NCBI RefSeq assembly: GCF_025147485.1
Contig: NZ_CP102263.1
Span: 3,051,501-3,115,500, forward strand
Source: Bacteroides uniformis
GTDB lineage: Bacteria; Bacteroidota; Bacteroidia; Bacteroidales; Bacteroidaceae
Direction: 5' to 3'
Length of the DNA: 64,000 bases
Below the pieces are notes generated by a model. The model did no database searches and was not told the DNA's origin. It saw only the letters and a program-made list of their open reading frames with translations. Below are positions 54,305 to 63,712 of the stretch, piece by piece; positions within the stretch are counted from its first letter, which is position 1; the number at the start of each line of letters is the position of its first letter. A program made the translations under genes and the position numbers.

Positions 54305-55576
54305 TTACCATTTCTTTTCCTCTCCCCAGAGTTGCTGCATCCGTTCCTTATGCTTTTGCTCGGCAGGGTTGAGTTGTGGCTCCCAGATACGGCGGTCTTT
54401 CAATTCGTCGGGCAGGAATTGCTGCTTGACGAAGTTGCCGGGGTAGTCGTGGGCGTACTTGTACTTCTCGCCGTAGCCCAACTGCTTCATCAGCTTGGTG
54501 GGCGCATTGCGCAGGTGCAGGGGGACGGGGAGGTTGCCCGTTTCGCGTACCAGTTCCAGGGCATTGTTGATGGCCATATAGGCTGAATTACTCTTGGGGC
54601 TGGTGGCAAGGTATATGGTGGCTTCTGCCAGGGGGATACGTCCTTCGGGCCATCCCACTTTCATCAACGTGTCGAAGCAGGCGTTGGCAAGTAGCAGCGC
54701 GTTGGGGTTGGCCAGTCCGATGTCTTCGGAAGCGGAGATGACGAGGCGGCGAGCTATGAAGGCAGGGTCCTCACCGCCTTCTACCATGCGTGCCAGCCAG
54801 TAGATGGCGCCATCCGGGTCGCTGCCGCGAATGGATTTGATGAAAGCGGAGATGATGTCGTAGTGCATCTCGCCGTCCTTGTCGTAGGCAAGAGGGTTCT
54901 GTTGAAGGCGTTCGGTCACCATGTCATCCGTGATGAGGACAGGGTCGGTGGCTTCGGAATCTATCACCAGTTCGAGGATGTTGAGCAGCTTGCGGGCGTC
55001 TCCTCCGCTGAAGCGGAGCATGGCAGTGGTTTCTTTCAGTTCTATTTTCCGTTCCTTCAGCACGGTGTCCGTGGTGATGGCGCGTTGCAGCAGTTCCAGC
55101 AGGTCGTCCTTCTCCAGTGACTTCAGGGTATAGAGCTGGCAGCGGGATAGTAGCGGGCGGATGACCTCGAACGAAGGGTTCTCCGTGGTGGCGCCTATCA
55201 GCGTCACGGTGCCTTGCTCCACGGCTCCCAACAGCGAGTCTTGCTGCGACTTGCTGAAACGGTGTATCTCGTCGATGAAGAGGATGGGACTGGCTTGCGA
55301 GAAGAAGCGGTTGCTCTTGGCACGCTCTATCACGTCGCGTACATCCTTCACACCGCTGGTCACGGCACTAAGTGTATAGAAAGGGGTTTCCAGCTTGTTG
55401 GCGATAATCTGTGCCAGGGTTGTCTTTCCCACTCCCGGAGGGCCCCATAAGATAAACGAAGAGATACGTCCTGCATCAATCATCTTACGCAGCACTGCAC
55501 CCGGTCCCACTAAATGTTTCTGACCGATATATTCATCTAATGTTCTTGGTCTAAGCCGTTCTGCTAATGGTTGCAT
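54305..55576 (-). CDS. rarA: Replication-associated recombination protein A (RarA/MgsA)
   Basis: A 423-residue AAA+ ATPase related to clamp loaders. Walker A is GPPGVGKTTLAQI, Walker B is ILFIDEIHRFSKSQQDSLLG, with sensor ATTENPSFEVI. The C-terminal part contains YWLARMVEGGEDPAFIARRL and the family end KYAHDYPGNFVKQQFLPDEL. It acts at stalled replication forks. It starts 12 bp after the stop of the DUF5686 gene and is probably expressed with it. Confidence 0.95.
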   Translation of the reverse strand: MQPLAERLRPRTLDEYIGQKHLVGPGAVLRKMIDAGRISSFILWGPPGVGKTTLAQIIANKLETPFYTLSAVTSGVKDVRDVIERAKSNRFFSQASPILFIDEIHRFSKSQQDSLLGAVEQGTVTLIGATTENPSFEVIRPLLSRCQLYTLKSLEKDDLLELLQRAITTDTVLKERKIELKETTAMLRFSGGDARKLLNILELVIDSEATDPVLITDDMVTERLQQNPLAYDKDGEMHYDIISAFIKSIRGSDPDGAIYWLARMVEGGEDPAFIARRLVISASEDIGLANPNALLLANACFDTLMKVGWPEGRIPLAEATIYLATSPKSNSAYMAINNALELVRETGNLPVPLHLRNAPTKLMKQLGYGEKYKYAHDYPGNFVKQQFLPDELKDRRIWEPQLNPAEQKHKERMQQLWGEEKKW

Positions 55577-55588
55577 AGTATGTAACTC

Positions 55589-58174
55589 TTAAAAAATCAT
55601 TAATATCATGAAGCGTATACCGCCCTTCTTCACTCCCGGTATATCCGTATAGGTCAGTCGGCGTACATATTCTATGTGGAGCAGCTTGAAGATATTGTAG
55701 ATACCTACACTGGCTTCCACATAGGGAGTCTTGCCCATGACGTGGCTGGTGGGTACACCGTCGCGCATGGGGAAGAGGAACAAGTCGGGATTGTTGCTCT
55801 TGTATGGGTTGTTCTTGTCCGTCAGCGTGCCCCACAGACCACGGATGCGGAACATCTCACGCCACTTCAGCTTCTTGATGAGCGGGATGCGGTTGAAGAG
55901 TTTTCCGTTCATGTCGTAGCTTAGGTTGAGGGAGGCGTAACGGTCGTTCAGGAACTCCATGTTGTTGATGAGGTTGAAGGACTCGTTGTTCTGCGTGATG
56001 TACGAGAGGTTTGCCATCGGTAGGTTCAGCAGGGGGAAGGGAACGGTGTTCCATTGCGCACCGGCACGTGCCGTTACGTCCAGCTTGCCCCACGAGCCGA
56101 GCCAGAAGCGCTTCCGGATGCTGGCTTCCGTCAGGTTGAAGTTGTACTCTCCACCCAGCACGCCCTTGAATCCGGCGGTGTGGGAGAGGGTGAAGGTGGG
56201 CGCATCCAACGATACGGGCACGCGGCGCTGTTTGGTGTTGACGAAGGTTTCGCCGGGAGCGTAACGCAGGGTCACACCCAGCTCGGTAGTGGTGATGTCG
56301 TGCACCAGCGTATTCTTTTCATCCCACTGTCCGGGTGTTTCTCCGTTGTTCTTCCAGTATTGCAGTTGCCCCGCAGGCTGGTCGTTGCGGTGGCGTGCCA
56401 TGGCCTGTACGGAGAAGCCGGTATTGGTTTCCAGCTCGTAGGTCAGCGTGGCATCGCGCATGTAGGACATCTGGTCTACCGTGGTCCATTTCCAGCCGAC
56501 AAATAAGTTGTCCTTGTCCGTGGCGAGGTACTTGTCCATGGGAGACATCACGTCGTAGGTGTACTTGAAGGCGATGTAGTGCTTCGGGAACTCCCACAAT
56601 ACGTATTCGCGTTTGTTGAAGGAGTAGGCCACCTGCCCGGAGTAGAACCATTTCTTGTCCTTGGTTCCGTAGGCGCCGTAACCGCTCAGGCTCCAATGCG
56701 GGTCGAGGTTACCGGTTGTCATACCGCTCAGACGGAAACGGGTGCCGTTGACGTAGTTGCTGGTTATCATTGTATTGATAGGACCGAAGTCGAACTTACT
56801 GGGATGTTTCTTGCTGCCCGTTTCCACGAAGTTCTCAATCAAGGCTTTCGCTCCGAAGATGACGTACTTGAAGCCGGGAATCTGTTCGATACGGTTCATG
56901 AATACGTCCATCGTGCTCTCCTTCTTGGTGAGAGGCACTTGGCGCACTTTCGCCCAATACTCGTCGCTCTTGGCAAGCATGTTCGCCTCCTTGATGACAT
57001 TTCCTTTCAGGCGGAAGAGGCGGGGTTCTATCTCTGTGAACTGATAGTCGCTGTACTTGGTGGTCCGCTGTACTTCCAGGCCTTGGATGCCTTTCACAAA
57101 GTGCAGTTCCACGGTCATGTCGTCATCGGTCAGCACCCAGTTTCCGTCGGGCAGTTGTTCGAACTGCTGCACGATGTCGAGGTTTTCCACGAAGTTGACA
57201 CCCGTCTTCTTGGGCAGGTTCATGGTACATTTCTTCACGGCATAGGTGGAGTCCTTCACCACGTAGAGGTGCCCCGTGAAACCGAAGTCCTGTGGGTTCT
57301 GGGGAACGAAGGTGAGGTGCACGCACTCCTGCCTATCCACCATGAGCGTGTCCATCAAGTAGTATTTGTAGAAGCTGATGGCTCCGCGGCCGATGGGGCT
57401 GACGAAGCGGCGTTGCAGCAGGCGGATGTCGTCGTCGTAGATGTTGATGTCGGAAAATACGTCCGTAAGGATGGTCCCCAGCATGTCTCCGGTGTTGAAG
57501 AACTCTTCGATACCGGCGGAGTTCATACCTTCGATGATGGTCTTTTCGCTTTTGGGGCTTTTACGGAAAATGGTCTTGCTGGCCGTCTCCTTGATGGAGA
57601 TGGGCAGAATCATTTTGTTGGTCTTGGGTGATACCTCCACCTGGTCTTTGAAGAAGGAGAATTTCTTGTAGATGCCTTTCTCCATTTTGTCAGGGGTGAC
57701 GTCGTTGAGCGACATCTTCATCTTTTCGTACTTCTGGTACTGGTAGTAGTCGTTCTCTTCCAGTTTCAGCGCCTTCTTGTTCTCGATGACCTTCTTCATG
57801 AACTCCACGGCGGGGTTGTTCTTGCGGGAATATTTCTCCTTTTTGGGCTTCACCACGACCTCGGAGAGCATGATGTCATCCGATTGCAGTTTGACGTTCA
57901 GCACCCGGGTGCCGGGTTTCAGTTTTACTTTCTTGGTGATATAGCCTACGGCGGAGAACGTCAGCTCATCCCAGCCTTTGCGGGTTTCCACCTGGTATTC
58001 ACCGTTTGCGTTGGAGATGCCGCCTACACCTTTCCCTTCATACTGTACGGTGATGTACATCAGCGGTTCGTTCGTGAGGGAGTCTGTGATGACACCCTTT
58101 ATCTGGGCGGATGCGCTGATGGAGACGAACAGTGACAGCAGGAAAAGGGCGTAAATTGTATATCTTTGCTTCAT
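55589..58174 (-). CDS. DUF5686 outer-membrane protein with carboxypeptidase-regulatory domain
   Basis: The protein has 861 residues. It has a signal peptide ending SASAQ, a carboxypeptidase-regulatory-like beta-sandwich (GVITDSLTNEPLMYITVQYE, about 24-110), then a long region typical of DUF5686 (RRFVSPIGRGAISFYKYYLM, KKTGVNFVENLDIVQQFEQL) and a C-terminal barrel ending GGIRFMILMIF. The architecture is widespread in Bacteroidetes and suggests an outer-membrane role. No function is established. Confidence 0.88.
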   Translation of the reverse strand: MKQRYTIYALFLLSLFVSISASAQIKGVITDSLTNEPLMYITVQYEGKGVGGISNANGEYQVETRKGWDELTFSAVGYITKKVKLKPGTRVLNVKLQSDDIMLSEVVVKPKKEKYSRKNNPAVEFMKKVIENKKALKLEENDYYQYQKYEKMKMSLNDVTPDKMEKGIYKKFSFFKDQVEVSPKTNKMILPISIKETASKTIFRKSPKSEKTIIEGMNSAGIEEFFNTGDMLGTILTDVFSDINIYDDDIRLLQRRFVSPIGRGAISFYKYYLMDTLMVDRQECVHLTFVPQNPQDFGFTGHLYVVKDSTYAVKKCTMNLPKKTGVNFVENLDIVQQFEQLPDGNWVLTDDDMTVELHFVKGIQGLEVQRTTKYSDYQFTEIEPRLFRLKGNVIKEANMLAKSDEYWAKVRQVPLTKKESTMDVFMNRIEQIPGFKYVIFGAKALIENFVETGSKKHPSKFDFGPINTMITSNYVNGTRFRLSGMTTGNLDPHWSLSGYGAYGTKDKKWFYSGQVAYSFNKREYVLWEFPKHYIAFKYTYDVMSPMDKYLATDKDNLFVGWKWTTVDQMSYMRDATLTYELETNTGFSVQAMARHRNDQPAGQLQYWKNNGETPGQWDEKNTLVHDITTTELGVTLRYAPGETFVNTKQRRVPVSLDAPTFTLSHTAGFKGVLGGEYNFNLTEASIRKRFWLGSWGKLDVTARAGAQWNTVPFPLLNLPMANLSYITQNNESFNLINNMEFLNDRYASLNLSYDMNGKLFNRIPLIKKLKWREMFRIRGLWGTLTDKNNPYKSNNPDLFLFPMRDGVPTSHVMGKTPYVEASVGIYNIFKLLHIEYVRRLTYTDIPGVKKGGIRFMILMIF

Positions 58175-58195
58175 AAGTTACAGATAATTCGGGCG

Positions 58196-58203
58196 CAAAG
58201 TTA
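58196..58203 (-). promoter_or_regulatory. -7 promoter element for the DUF5686/rarA transcript
   Basis: On the minus strand TAACTTTG, 21 bp before the start codon at 58174. A TTG lies 16 bp further upstream. Confidence 0.55.
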
Positions 58204-58377
58204 ACAAATTAAGGTTAATCAAGAAGCAAATATAGACTAAAGAAACGGGAGATATGGTTAAATGAACGTGAAAGTCGTATGTCTTGTTTGTCGGATACAG
58301 ATAAAAAACGTACAGAATCCTTATAGAAAAGTTGCCGGATATAAAGGATAAAGTTGCACAACGTATGGAGAAAGTTC

Positions 58378-58460
58378 TATCCCAAGCCTTGGGATAGAAA
58401 AGCCCAAGCTTGGGATAAGCGTCCGTAGGTTTGGGATAGACGTTTGCAAGCTTGGGATAG
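58378..58460. repeat. Four 21-bp-spaced TTGGGATA repeats
   Basis: TTGGGATA starts at 58389, 58410, 58431 and 58452, an exact 21-bp period, in a mostly longer unit AAGCTTGGGATAGA. The first copy is part of a near-perfect palindrome (CTATCCCAAG C CTTGGGATAG). The array lies in the 300-bp gap between the epimerase-homologue stop and the DUF5686 promoter. It could be an operator array or a dispersed repeat. Confidence 0.85.
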
Positions 58461-58473
58461 AATTTATGGAGGA

Positions 58474-59568
58474 TTATGAATTGTTGCCGTTCAGTAGTGT
58501 CTGTACGATGCGTTCCGCCGTTCGTCCGTCCCAGCGGTCGGGCAGGGTGGTGTGCTTCCATTCTCCGTGCAGCAGCTTGTCGAGCGAGGCGGAGAGGGCG
58601 AAGGAATTTTCGCCTACCAGCTCGTTGGTACCGATGCGCCAGGTTTCGGGATGCTCGGCATAGGTATTGAGGGTGATGCAGGGGACGTCGAGGAAGGTAG
58701 CTTCTTCGGCGATGTTTCCCGAGTCGGTGACGATGCCCCGTGCCTGGTTGATGAGGAATCCGAAGTGCAGGTAACTCTGCGGAGGCAGGATGTGCAGGTT
58801 GGGAGCATTCACTTCCAGCGACTTCACCGCCTTTTGCACGTAGGGGTGTAGCGGGGCGACGATAGGCATGCCGCCGGCCTTCTCGATGACGGTCTGGAGC
58901 AGGGAGTGCAGTACGGCTTTCTTCTCCAGCAGGTCGCGGCGGTTGAGGGTGAGCAGCAGGTAGTTCCCTTTCCGCAGGCCGAGGCTGGAGAACCACATGG
59001 GCTGCACCAGGCGGTGGCGGTTGAAACGGATGGTGTCAATCAGTATGTTGCCCACGTAGTGGATATATTCGGGTATCATGCCCTCCTGGTTGAGGTTGCG
59101 GTTGGCCACCATGCCGGCGGTGAAGAGATAGTCGGAAATGGCGTCCACGATGGTGCGGTTCACCTCGCGGGGCATGTTCATGTCGAAAGAGCGTGTGCCG
59201 GCTATGACGTGCGCCACCTTCAGTCCGCGCTTCTTGGCGACGATGGAGCAGCTCATAGTGGCGGTCATGTCATCTACCACCAGTACGACTTGTGCCGGAT
59301 GCCCGTCCAACTCCCGCTCGAAGGCGAGCATGATGGAGGCTGCCACCTGCGAGTGGTTGTGTCCGGTGACACCGAGGTAGGCATCCGGTTTCCTCATGGA
59401 AAGGTCGGAGAAGAGCGAGGCATCCAGGCTGGTGTCATCCTGCGGACCGGTGTAGACGATGCGGTAGGAGATGTTCTTTCCTGCCTCTCTGGCGGCGTCG
59501 ATGGCGCGGCAGATGGGGGCTATTTTCATGAAGTTGGGGCGTGCGCCCGATACGATTGTTATTCTCAT
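58474..59568 (-). CDS. Divergent UDP-GlcNAc 2-epimerase homologue (WecB-like)
   Basis: The protein has 364 residues from ATG 59568 (MRITIVSGARPNFMKIAPIC); ten residues upstream are not conserved. The fold and several motifs are those of WecB, but key positions differ from the enzyme at 22848: VDDMTATMSC replaces HGDTTT, GLKVAHVIAGTRS replaces GHVEAGLRT (Glu lost) and MPREVNRTIVDAI replaces the PEEMNR motif. TDSGNIAEEATF stays close to consensus. It is either a paralogue with another sugar-nucleotide substrate or an inactive homologue. It is not linked to capsule genes here. Confidence 0.8.
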   Translation of the reverse strand: MRITIVSGARPNFMKIAPICRAIDAAREAGKNISYRIVYTGPQDDTSLDASLFSDLSMRKPDAYLGVTGHNHSQVAASIMLAFERELDGHPAQVVLVVDDMTATMSCSIVAKKRGLKVAHVIAGTRSFDMNMPREVNRTIVDAISDYLFTAGMVANRNLNQEGMIPEYIHYVGNILIDTIRFNRHRLVQPMWFSSLGLRKGNYLLLTLNRRDLLEKKAVLHSLLQTVIEKAGGMPIVAPLHPYVQKAVKSLEVNAPNLHILPPQSYLHFGFLINQARGIVTDSGNIAEEATFLDVPCITLNTYAEHPETWRIGTNELVGENSFALSASLDKLLHGEWKHTTLPDRWDGRTAERIVQTLLNGNNS

Positions 59569-59720
59569 TGTCGTAGTTGGTGAAAAATGATACGACAAAA
59601 ATACGTTTTCTTAGGGAAATTATTTGTTACTTTGCCTATTATTTTCAGAGTGTCTGTTGAAAATACACACTTATTCAATGTTTAATTTATAATTTATAAT
59701 TTTTAATTCTCAAAGTGATA

Positions 59721-60347
59721 ATGCCAACATTTGTTCAGATACTCGATTTCATTGGCACATTTGCCTTTGCCATCAGTGGCATACGCCTGGCCTCGGCCAA
59801 GCGGTTCGACTGGTTTGGAGCGTATGTGGTGGGTTTTGTGACGGCCATTGGCGGCGGTACGATACGCGACCTGTTGCTGGACGTCACCCCGGGCTGGATG
59901 ACGGATCCCATTTACTTGATTTGTACCGGACTGGCCTTGTTGTGGGTCATCCTCTTCGGTAAACATCTCATCCATCTGCACAATACGTTCTTCATATTCG
60001 ACAGTATCGGCCTGGCACTGTTCACGGTGGTCGGCGTGGGCAAGAGCATCGCGCTGGGCTATCCCTTCTGGGTGGCCATCATTATGGGCAGCATCACCGG
60101 GGCTGCGGGAGGTGTGATACGTGACGTATTCATTAACGAAATTCCGCTGATATTCCGGAAGGAGATTTATGCGATGGCTTGTGTGGTGGGAGGAACCTTC
60201 TACTGGATGTGCCATCTTCTGAGGATGGAGTCTTTCGTGTGTCAGATTGTGGGCGGTGTGACGGTGTTCGTTACCCGCATACTGGCGGTGAAGTATAGGA
60301 TTTGCCTGCCTATCCTTTCGGGCAATGAAGAGGAGCAGGAAGGGTAG
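59721..60347 (+). CDS. TRIC cation channel family membrane protein
   Basis: The protein has 208 residues from ATG 59721. It shows two repeats of three helices with the glycine-rich signatures AISGIRLASAKRFDWFGAYV, TAIGGGTIRDLLLD and GSITGAAGGVIRDVFINEIP. The family (UPF0126/YadS) is related to trimeric intracellular cation channels. It sits in the inner membrane; the substrate in Bacteroides is unknown. A bidirectional hairpin terminator follows. Confidence 0.92.
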   Translation: MPTFVQILDFIGTFAFAISGIRLASAKRFDWFGAYVVGFVTAIGGGTIRDLLLDVTPGWMTDPIYLICTGLALLWVILFGKHLIHLHNTFFIFDSIGLALFTVVGVGKSIALGYPFWVAIIMGSITGAAGGVIRDVFINEIPLIFRKEIYAMACVVGGTFYWMCHLLRMESFVCQIVGGVTVFVTRILAVKYRICLPILSGNEEEQEG

Positions 60348-60430
60348 TCCGTTATCTGCTGTCTGAGAATCTCAGGGATTTTCCGGTGAAATTCCGGGCA
60401 ATGTGCAAAAGAACTTCAGGTGTTAAATAT

Positions 60431-60475
60431 AAGATTCCCCGGCATTTGGAACCGAAATGTCGGGGAATCTTTCAT
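60431..60475. terminator. Bidirectional terminator between channel and M16 peptidase genes
   Basis: AGATTCCCCG..CATTTGG pairs with CCGAAATG..CGGGGAATCT around a very short loop; TTTCATATT follows on plus and TTATATTTA on minus. Confidence 0.8.
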
Positions 60476-60535
60476 ATTCCTCGTTCCCCTGATAAGGGGG
60501 AAAGAGGATGGGATTGCTAAGGGGATAAAACAAGG

Positions 60536-63439
60536 TTAGAACAATGCATCCTTCGTGTTGAAAAGTTTGCGTTCGTTCAGTTTCACTACCTTGCCGAATT
60601 TTTCCAGCCGCTTCAGGTCAATGTTCTTAGGGTTGCCCATGATGGAAATGCAGTAAGGTTTGTCTTTGATGTTCTCTTCGTAGAATTTCACGATGTCGTC
60701 AAAGGTCAGTGCATCTACTTTCGGCAGGTTTTCCTTTGCTGGGTCGTCCGTGTAGCCTCTGTAGCCCAAGTCTACCAGTTCCATGGCTTTGTTGCGGAAG
60801 CTGGGGTGACTGGTCAGCATGGCTTGGCGGAGGTAGCTCTTGATGTTGTCGATACGTTCCGGATTCTTCGGCATGTCGTTGACGAGACCCATCAGCACGT
60901 CCAGTGCATCGTTTGCCTTGTCGTTCTGGGTACCGATATAGCCGCGCAGATAGCTTGCTTTTCCGGCTATGCCTTGCGTGCCGACGAATGCGTAGGCTGT
61001 GTAGGCCATGGAGCGTTTTTCGCGGATTTCGTTCAGAACGATGCCGGTGAAGTCAAGGCCGAAGTATTGGTTGAATGCGCTACGCAGCACGTCGTCCTTT
61101 TTGTCAGCCTTCTGCATCGGGATGTAGAGGTGGATTTGGGCTTGTTCTGCATCGTTGTTAGGCAGGAAGTAGACGGTGTTTTCGGTCACCGGCATCATGT
61201 CCTTTGCCTGCGGGGAGTTGGACGGGCGTTCGTTGGCCACCAACGGGAGGTTCTTGCTCAGAATGTCGTATACTTGGTCGAAGGGGAGTGTTCCGGTAAA
61301 GAACACCTTTGCCTCGTAGTTGGAGGCACGGTTGATGTCGCCCGTCAGTTCTGAAATCTGTAATTCGTAAATCTCCTTGTCGGTCAGCTCCTTGATGTAG
61401 TCTGATTTCTCTCCGTAGAGCATGTACTGTCGCAGTGCTTCGTTCAGGATGCTGACGTTGTCTTTGCGCTGCTGGCGCATACCCATTGCCGAACCTTTCA
61501 GACGTGCCAGTTGCTTTTCGTCCAGTTTTGGCATCAAAATCTGGCGTGAAAGTAGCTGGCAGGCTTGCGGCAGGGTGGCTTCGTAGCCCTCCATGATGAT
61601 GTAGAGGTTGTCATCATCGGCTGTCACGTGGCAGGTTGCGTTCAGCTTGCTGAGTTCTTCTTTCAACTCTTGCGGTTCGTAGGCCCCCATGATGCCTGCG
61701 TTGTTCATCAACTGGGCGGCATAGCCAAGTTTTGGGAATTCGCGTTCACCGGCTCCGTATTGTACAACCAACTGGAATACGTTATTCTCCTTGTTGGGTG
61801 TGTAGTACATCTTTGAACGGTCGTTCAGTTGCTTGATTTGCACTTCGCCGTAGTCTGCGAATTTCTCCTCCATCTGTCCGATGGGCAGGTTTTTGAATTG
61901 TGTTGCATAGAGCGATTCTTTTCCTATCGGAGGTTCTACGGGTTTGTAACCCGGCTTCTCAATCTTGGCGTTCTTGTCAGGCTTTCCTTTTTCGATATAT
62001 AGGGCCAGGTAATTGTCTGACAGATATTTCTTGGCTACTCGCTTGATGTCGTCAGTGGTGATGGCCATAATCTTGTCCTTGTAATTGAGTATGTCGCCCA
62101 AGTCCTGCTCGTTGTAGAAGGCGTTCATCAGTATCATGGCCTTGTCCTCGTTCGACTCCATTTCCAGGTCGAACTGGCGGCATTTCTCGGCTTTGATGGC
62201 ATCAATTTTCCAGTCCTCGAATTCTCCGTTGGCGATTTGCTGGATGGCTTTCAAGGCTTTCTTTTCGGCGCTCTTGGTAGACTCGAAACGGCGCTGGTTT
62301 TCGTCGTAGAGGGGAATGGCCGCTACGATGGCGCGTCCTTGTTCGCGGAAAGTACGGGTGTAGGCTCCGGCGCTGGTCAGTTCACCGTCCAGTACCAGCT
62401 TGTCCATAGTTCCGGTCTGACTGTTGTTGTTCAGCAGTGCCAGAGCGATGTCCAGAGCGTCTTCGTCGGGATGTCCGGCAGGTACTCCATTGAATACCAT
62501 TGCCACTTGCGGGTAGAATCCTACTTTAGCCGAATACTGTTTGCGGCCCTTTATTTCGAGGTTCTGGTAGACCTTGCGTTCGGGTGCGGGCTTAGCAGCC
62601 AGACGTCCAAAGGCGGCATTGATGCGTCCGCTGATTTGTTGGGCTTTGATGTTTCCTACGAGTACCAGTACCATGTTTTCGGGGACATACCATTGTTCGT
62701 AAAATTCAATCAGCTTGCTCAAGCGGGGATTCTTCAGATGTTCGGGCAGGCCGATGATGGAACGGGAGTAAGGATGTCCCTCAAAAGCTTTCTCCATCAC
62801 GAACTGGTTCTGTGCACGTCCCTGGTCATCTTGTGAACGGTTATATTCTTCGTACACGTTTTCCAGCTCCGACTGGAAGGAACGGAATACGGGATGCAGG
62901 AAACGTTGTGAGGAGATTTCCAGCCATTTGTTTATCTGATAGGCAGGGAAGGAGCTGTGATAGAAGGTCCAGTCATAGTAGGTGCCTGCATTCACCCCTT
63001 TGGCACCCATGCTTTCCATCAGGTTGGAGTATTCGTTGGGAAGTCCCAATTTTCCAGCTTTGACGGTCAGCTCATTGATTTCCTTGCTGATGGCTTCTTT
63101 TTTTGCCGGGTCGGCTTCTTCGGCCATCTGGTCGTACTTGGCGATGATTTCCTTGTAGATCGGTTCTTCTTCCGTCCAGTTCAGCGCGCCTATCTTGTCT
63201 GTTCCTTTAAACATGACGTGCTCCAGGTAGTGTGCAAGTCCCGTGTACTCTTCGGGGTCGTTGATGGAACCGGCACGTACGCCTACCAGTCCGAACACGT
63301 CCGATTTGGATTCATCTTCCCATATATATACGGAAAGACCGTTCTTCAGCTTGAACGCCTTCAGTCCTTGTCCAAAGGAGGGCAGGGAAATGATGAGGGC
63401 AGCCAGCAGAAGAAGTGACTTAAATTGAAATGATTTCAT
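60536..63439 (-). CDS. M16-family zinc peptidase (insulinase-like), periplasmic
   Basis: The protein has 967 residues with a signal peptide ending SFGQG. The N-terminal half has the inverted zinc motif HxxEH in LAHYLEHVMFKGT and the third ligand in the region ENVYEEYNRSQDD. The second half is the inactive M16 domain pair (EIREKRSMAYTAYAFVGTQG). Two-half single-chain M16 peptidases form a chamber that cuts small peptides. The start follows a TAGCTTTG promoter at 63486-63493. Confidence 0.93.
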   Translation of the reverse strand: MKSFQFKSLLLLAALIISLPSFGQGLKAFKLKNGLSVYIWEDESKSDVFGLVGVRAGSINDPEEYTGLAHYLEHVMFKGTDKIGALNWTEEEPIYKEIIAKYDQMAEEADPAKKEAISKEINELTVKAGKLGLPNEYSNLMESMGAKGVNAGTYYDWTFYHSSFPAYQINKWLEISSQRFLHPVFRSFQSELENVYEEYNRSQDDQGRAQNQFVMEKAFEGHPYSRSIIGLPEHLKNPRLSKLIEFYEQWYVPENMVLVLVGNIKAQQISGRINAAFGRLAAKPAPERKVYQNLEIKGRKQYSAKVGFYPQVAMVFNGVPAGHPDEDALDIALALLNNNSQTGTMDKLVLDGELTSAGAYTRTFREQGRAIVAAIPLYDENQRRFESTKSAEKKALKAIQQIANGEFEDWKIDAIKAEKCRQFDLEMESNEDKAMILMNAFYNEQDLGDILNYKDKIMAITTDDIKRVAKKYLSDNYLALYIEKGKPDKNAKIEKPGYKPVEPPIGKESLYATQFKNLPIGQMEEKFADYGEVQIKQLNDRSKMYYTPNKENNVFQLVVQYGAGEREFPKLGYAAQLMNNAGIMGAYEPQELKEELSKLNATCHVTADDDNLYIIMEGYEATLPQACQLLSRQILMPKLDEKQLARLKGSAMGMRQQRKDNVSILNEALRQYMLYGEKSDYIKELTDKEIYELQISELTGDINRASNYEAKVFFTGTLPFDQVYDILSKNLPLVANERPSNSPQAKDMMPVTENTVYFLPNNDAEQAQIHLYIPMQKADKKDDVLRSAFNQYFGLDFTGIVLNEIREKRSMAYTAYAFVGTQGIAGKASYLRGYIGTQNDKANDALDVLMGLVNDMPKNPERIDNIKSYLRQAMLTSHPSFRNKAMELVDLGYRGYTDDPAKENLPKVDALTFDDIVKFYEENIKDKPYCISIMGNPKNIDLKRLEKFGKVVKLNERKLFNTKDALF

Positions 63440-63485
63440 AAAATAAAGTGTTTTTATGTAATAAAAGTGTTTTCCTATATGTAGG

Positions 63486-63493
63486 CAAAGCTA
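63486..63493 (-). promoter_or_regulatory. -7 promoter element for the M16 peptidase gene
   Basis: TAGCTTTG on the minus strand (TAnnTTTG), 46 bp before the start codon. Confidence 0.55.
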
Positions 63494-63560
63494 TAAAAAA
63501 ATCACGTAACATTTACGAAATCTTCGGAAAAATGATGGTTTTCAGTATATAATATCACCC

Positions 63561-63612
63561 GTAAACTATCAGAGAGGGGGGTGTAAACTGTCAAATGATA
63601 GTTTTCCCCCCT
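63561..63612. promoter_or_regulatory. Inverted/direct repeat block upstream of the sigma factor gene
   Basis: GTAAACTATCA and GTAAACTGTCA are direct repeats 22 bp apart, and TGATAGTTT follows as an inverted copy. AGGGGGG and CCCCCCT flank the second pair, so the block can form a hairpin. It lies about 100-150 bp before the sigma factor start and may be a regulatory site. Confidence 0.4.
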
Positions 63613-63712
63613 AATAAAAACCGTATTCCGTCCCCCCGGGGCTTCAAATCTTCCTTATACTTGCAATCGTAAAACCTAAACCATTATTAACTATTTAAAA
63701 ATTGAGCAAAGT

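Noticed and set aside
56579..57631. A 350-residue plus-strand frame over the DUF5686 gene
   Set aside because: Antisense shadow; no start signal or family resemblance, while the minus-strand gene is complete with signal peptide and domains.
58178..58996. A 272-residue minus-strand frame covering the TTGGGATA repeats and part of the WecB-like gene
   Set aside because: It overlaps a clear conserved gene in another frame on the same strand; its basic, arginine- and proline-rich composition is typical of a shadow frame. The repeats are better treated as intergenic.
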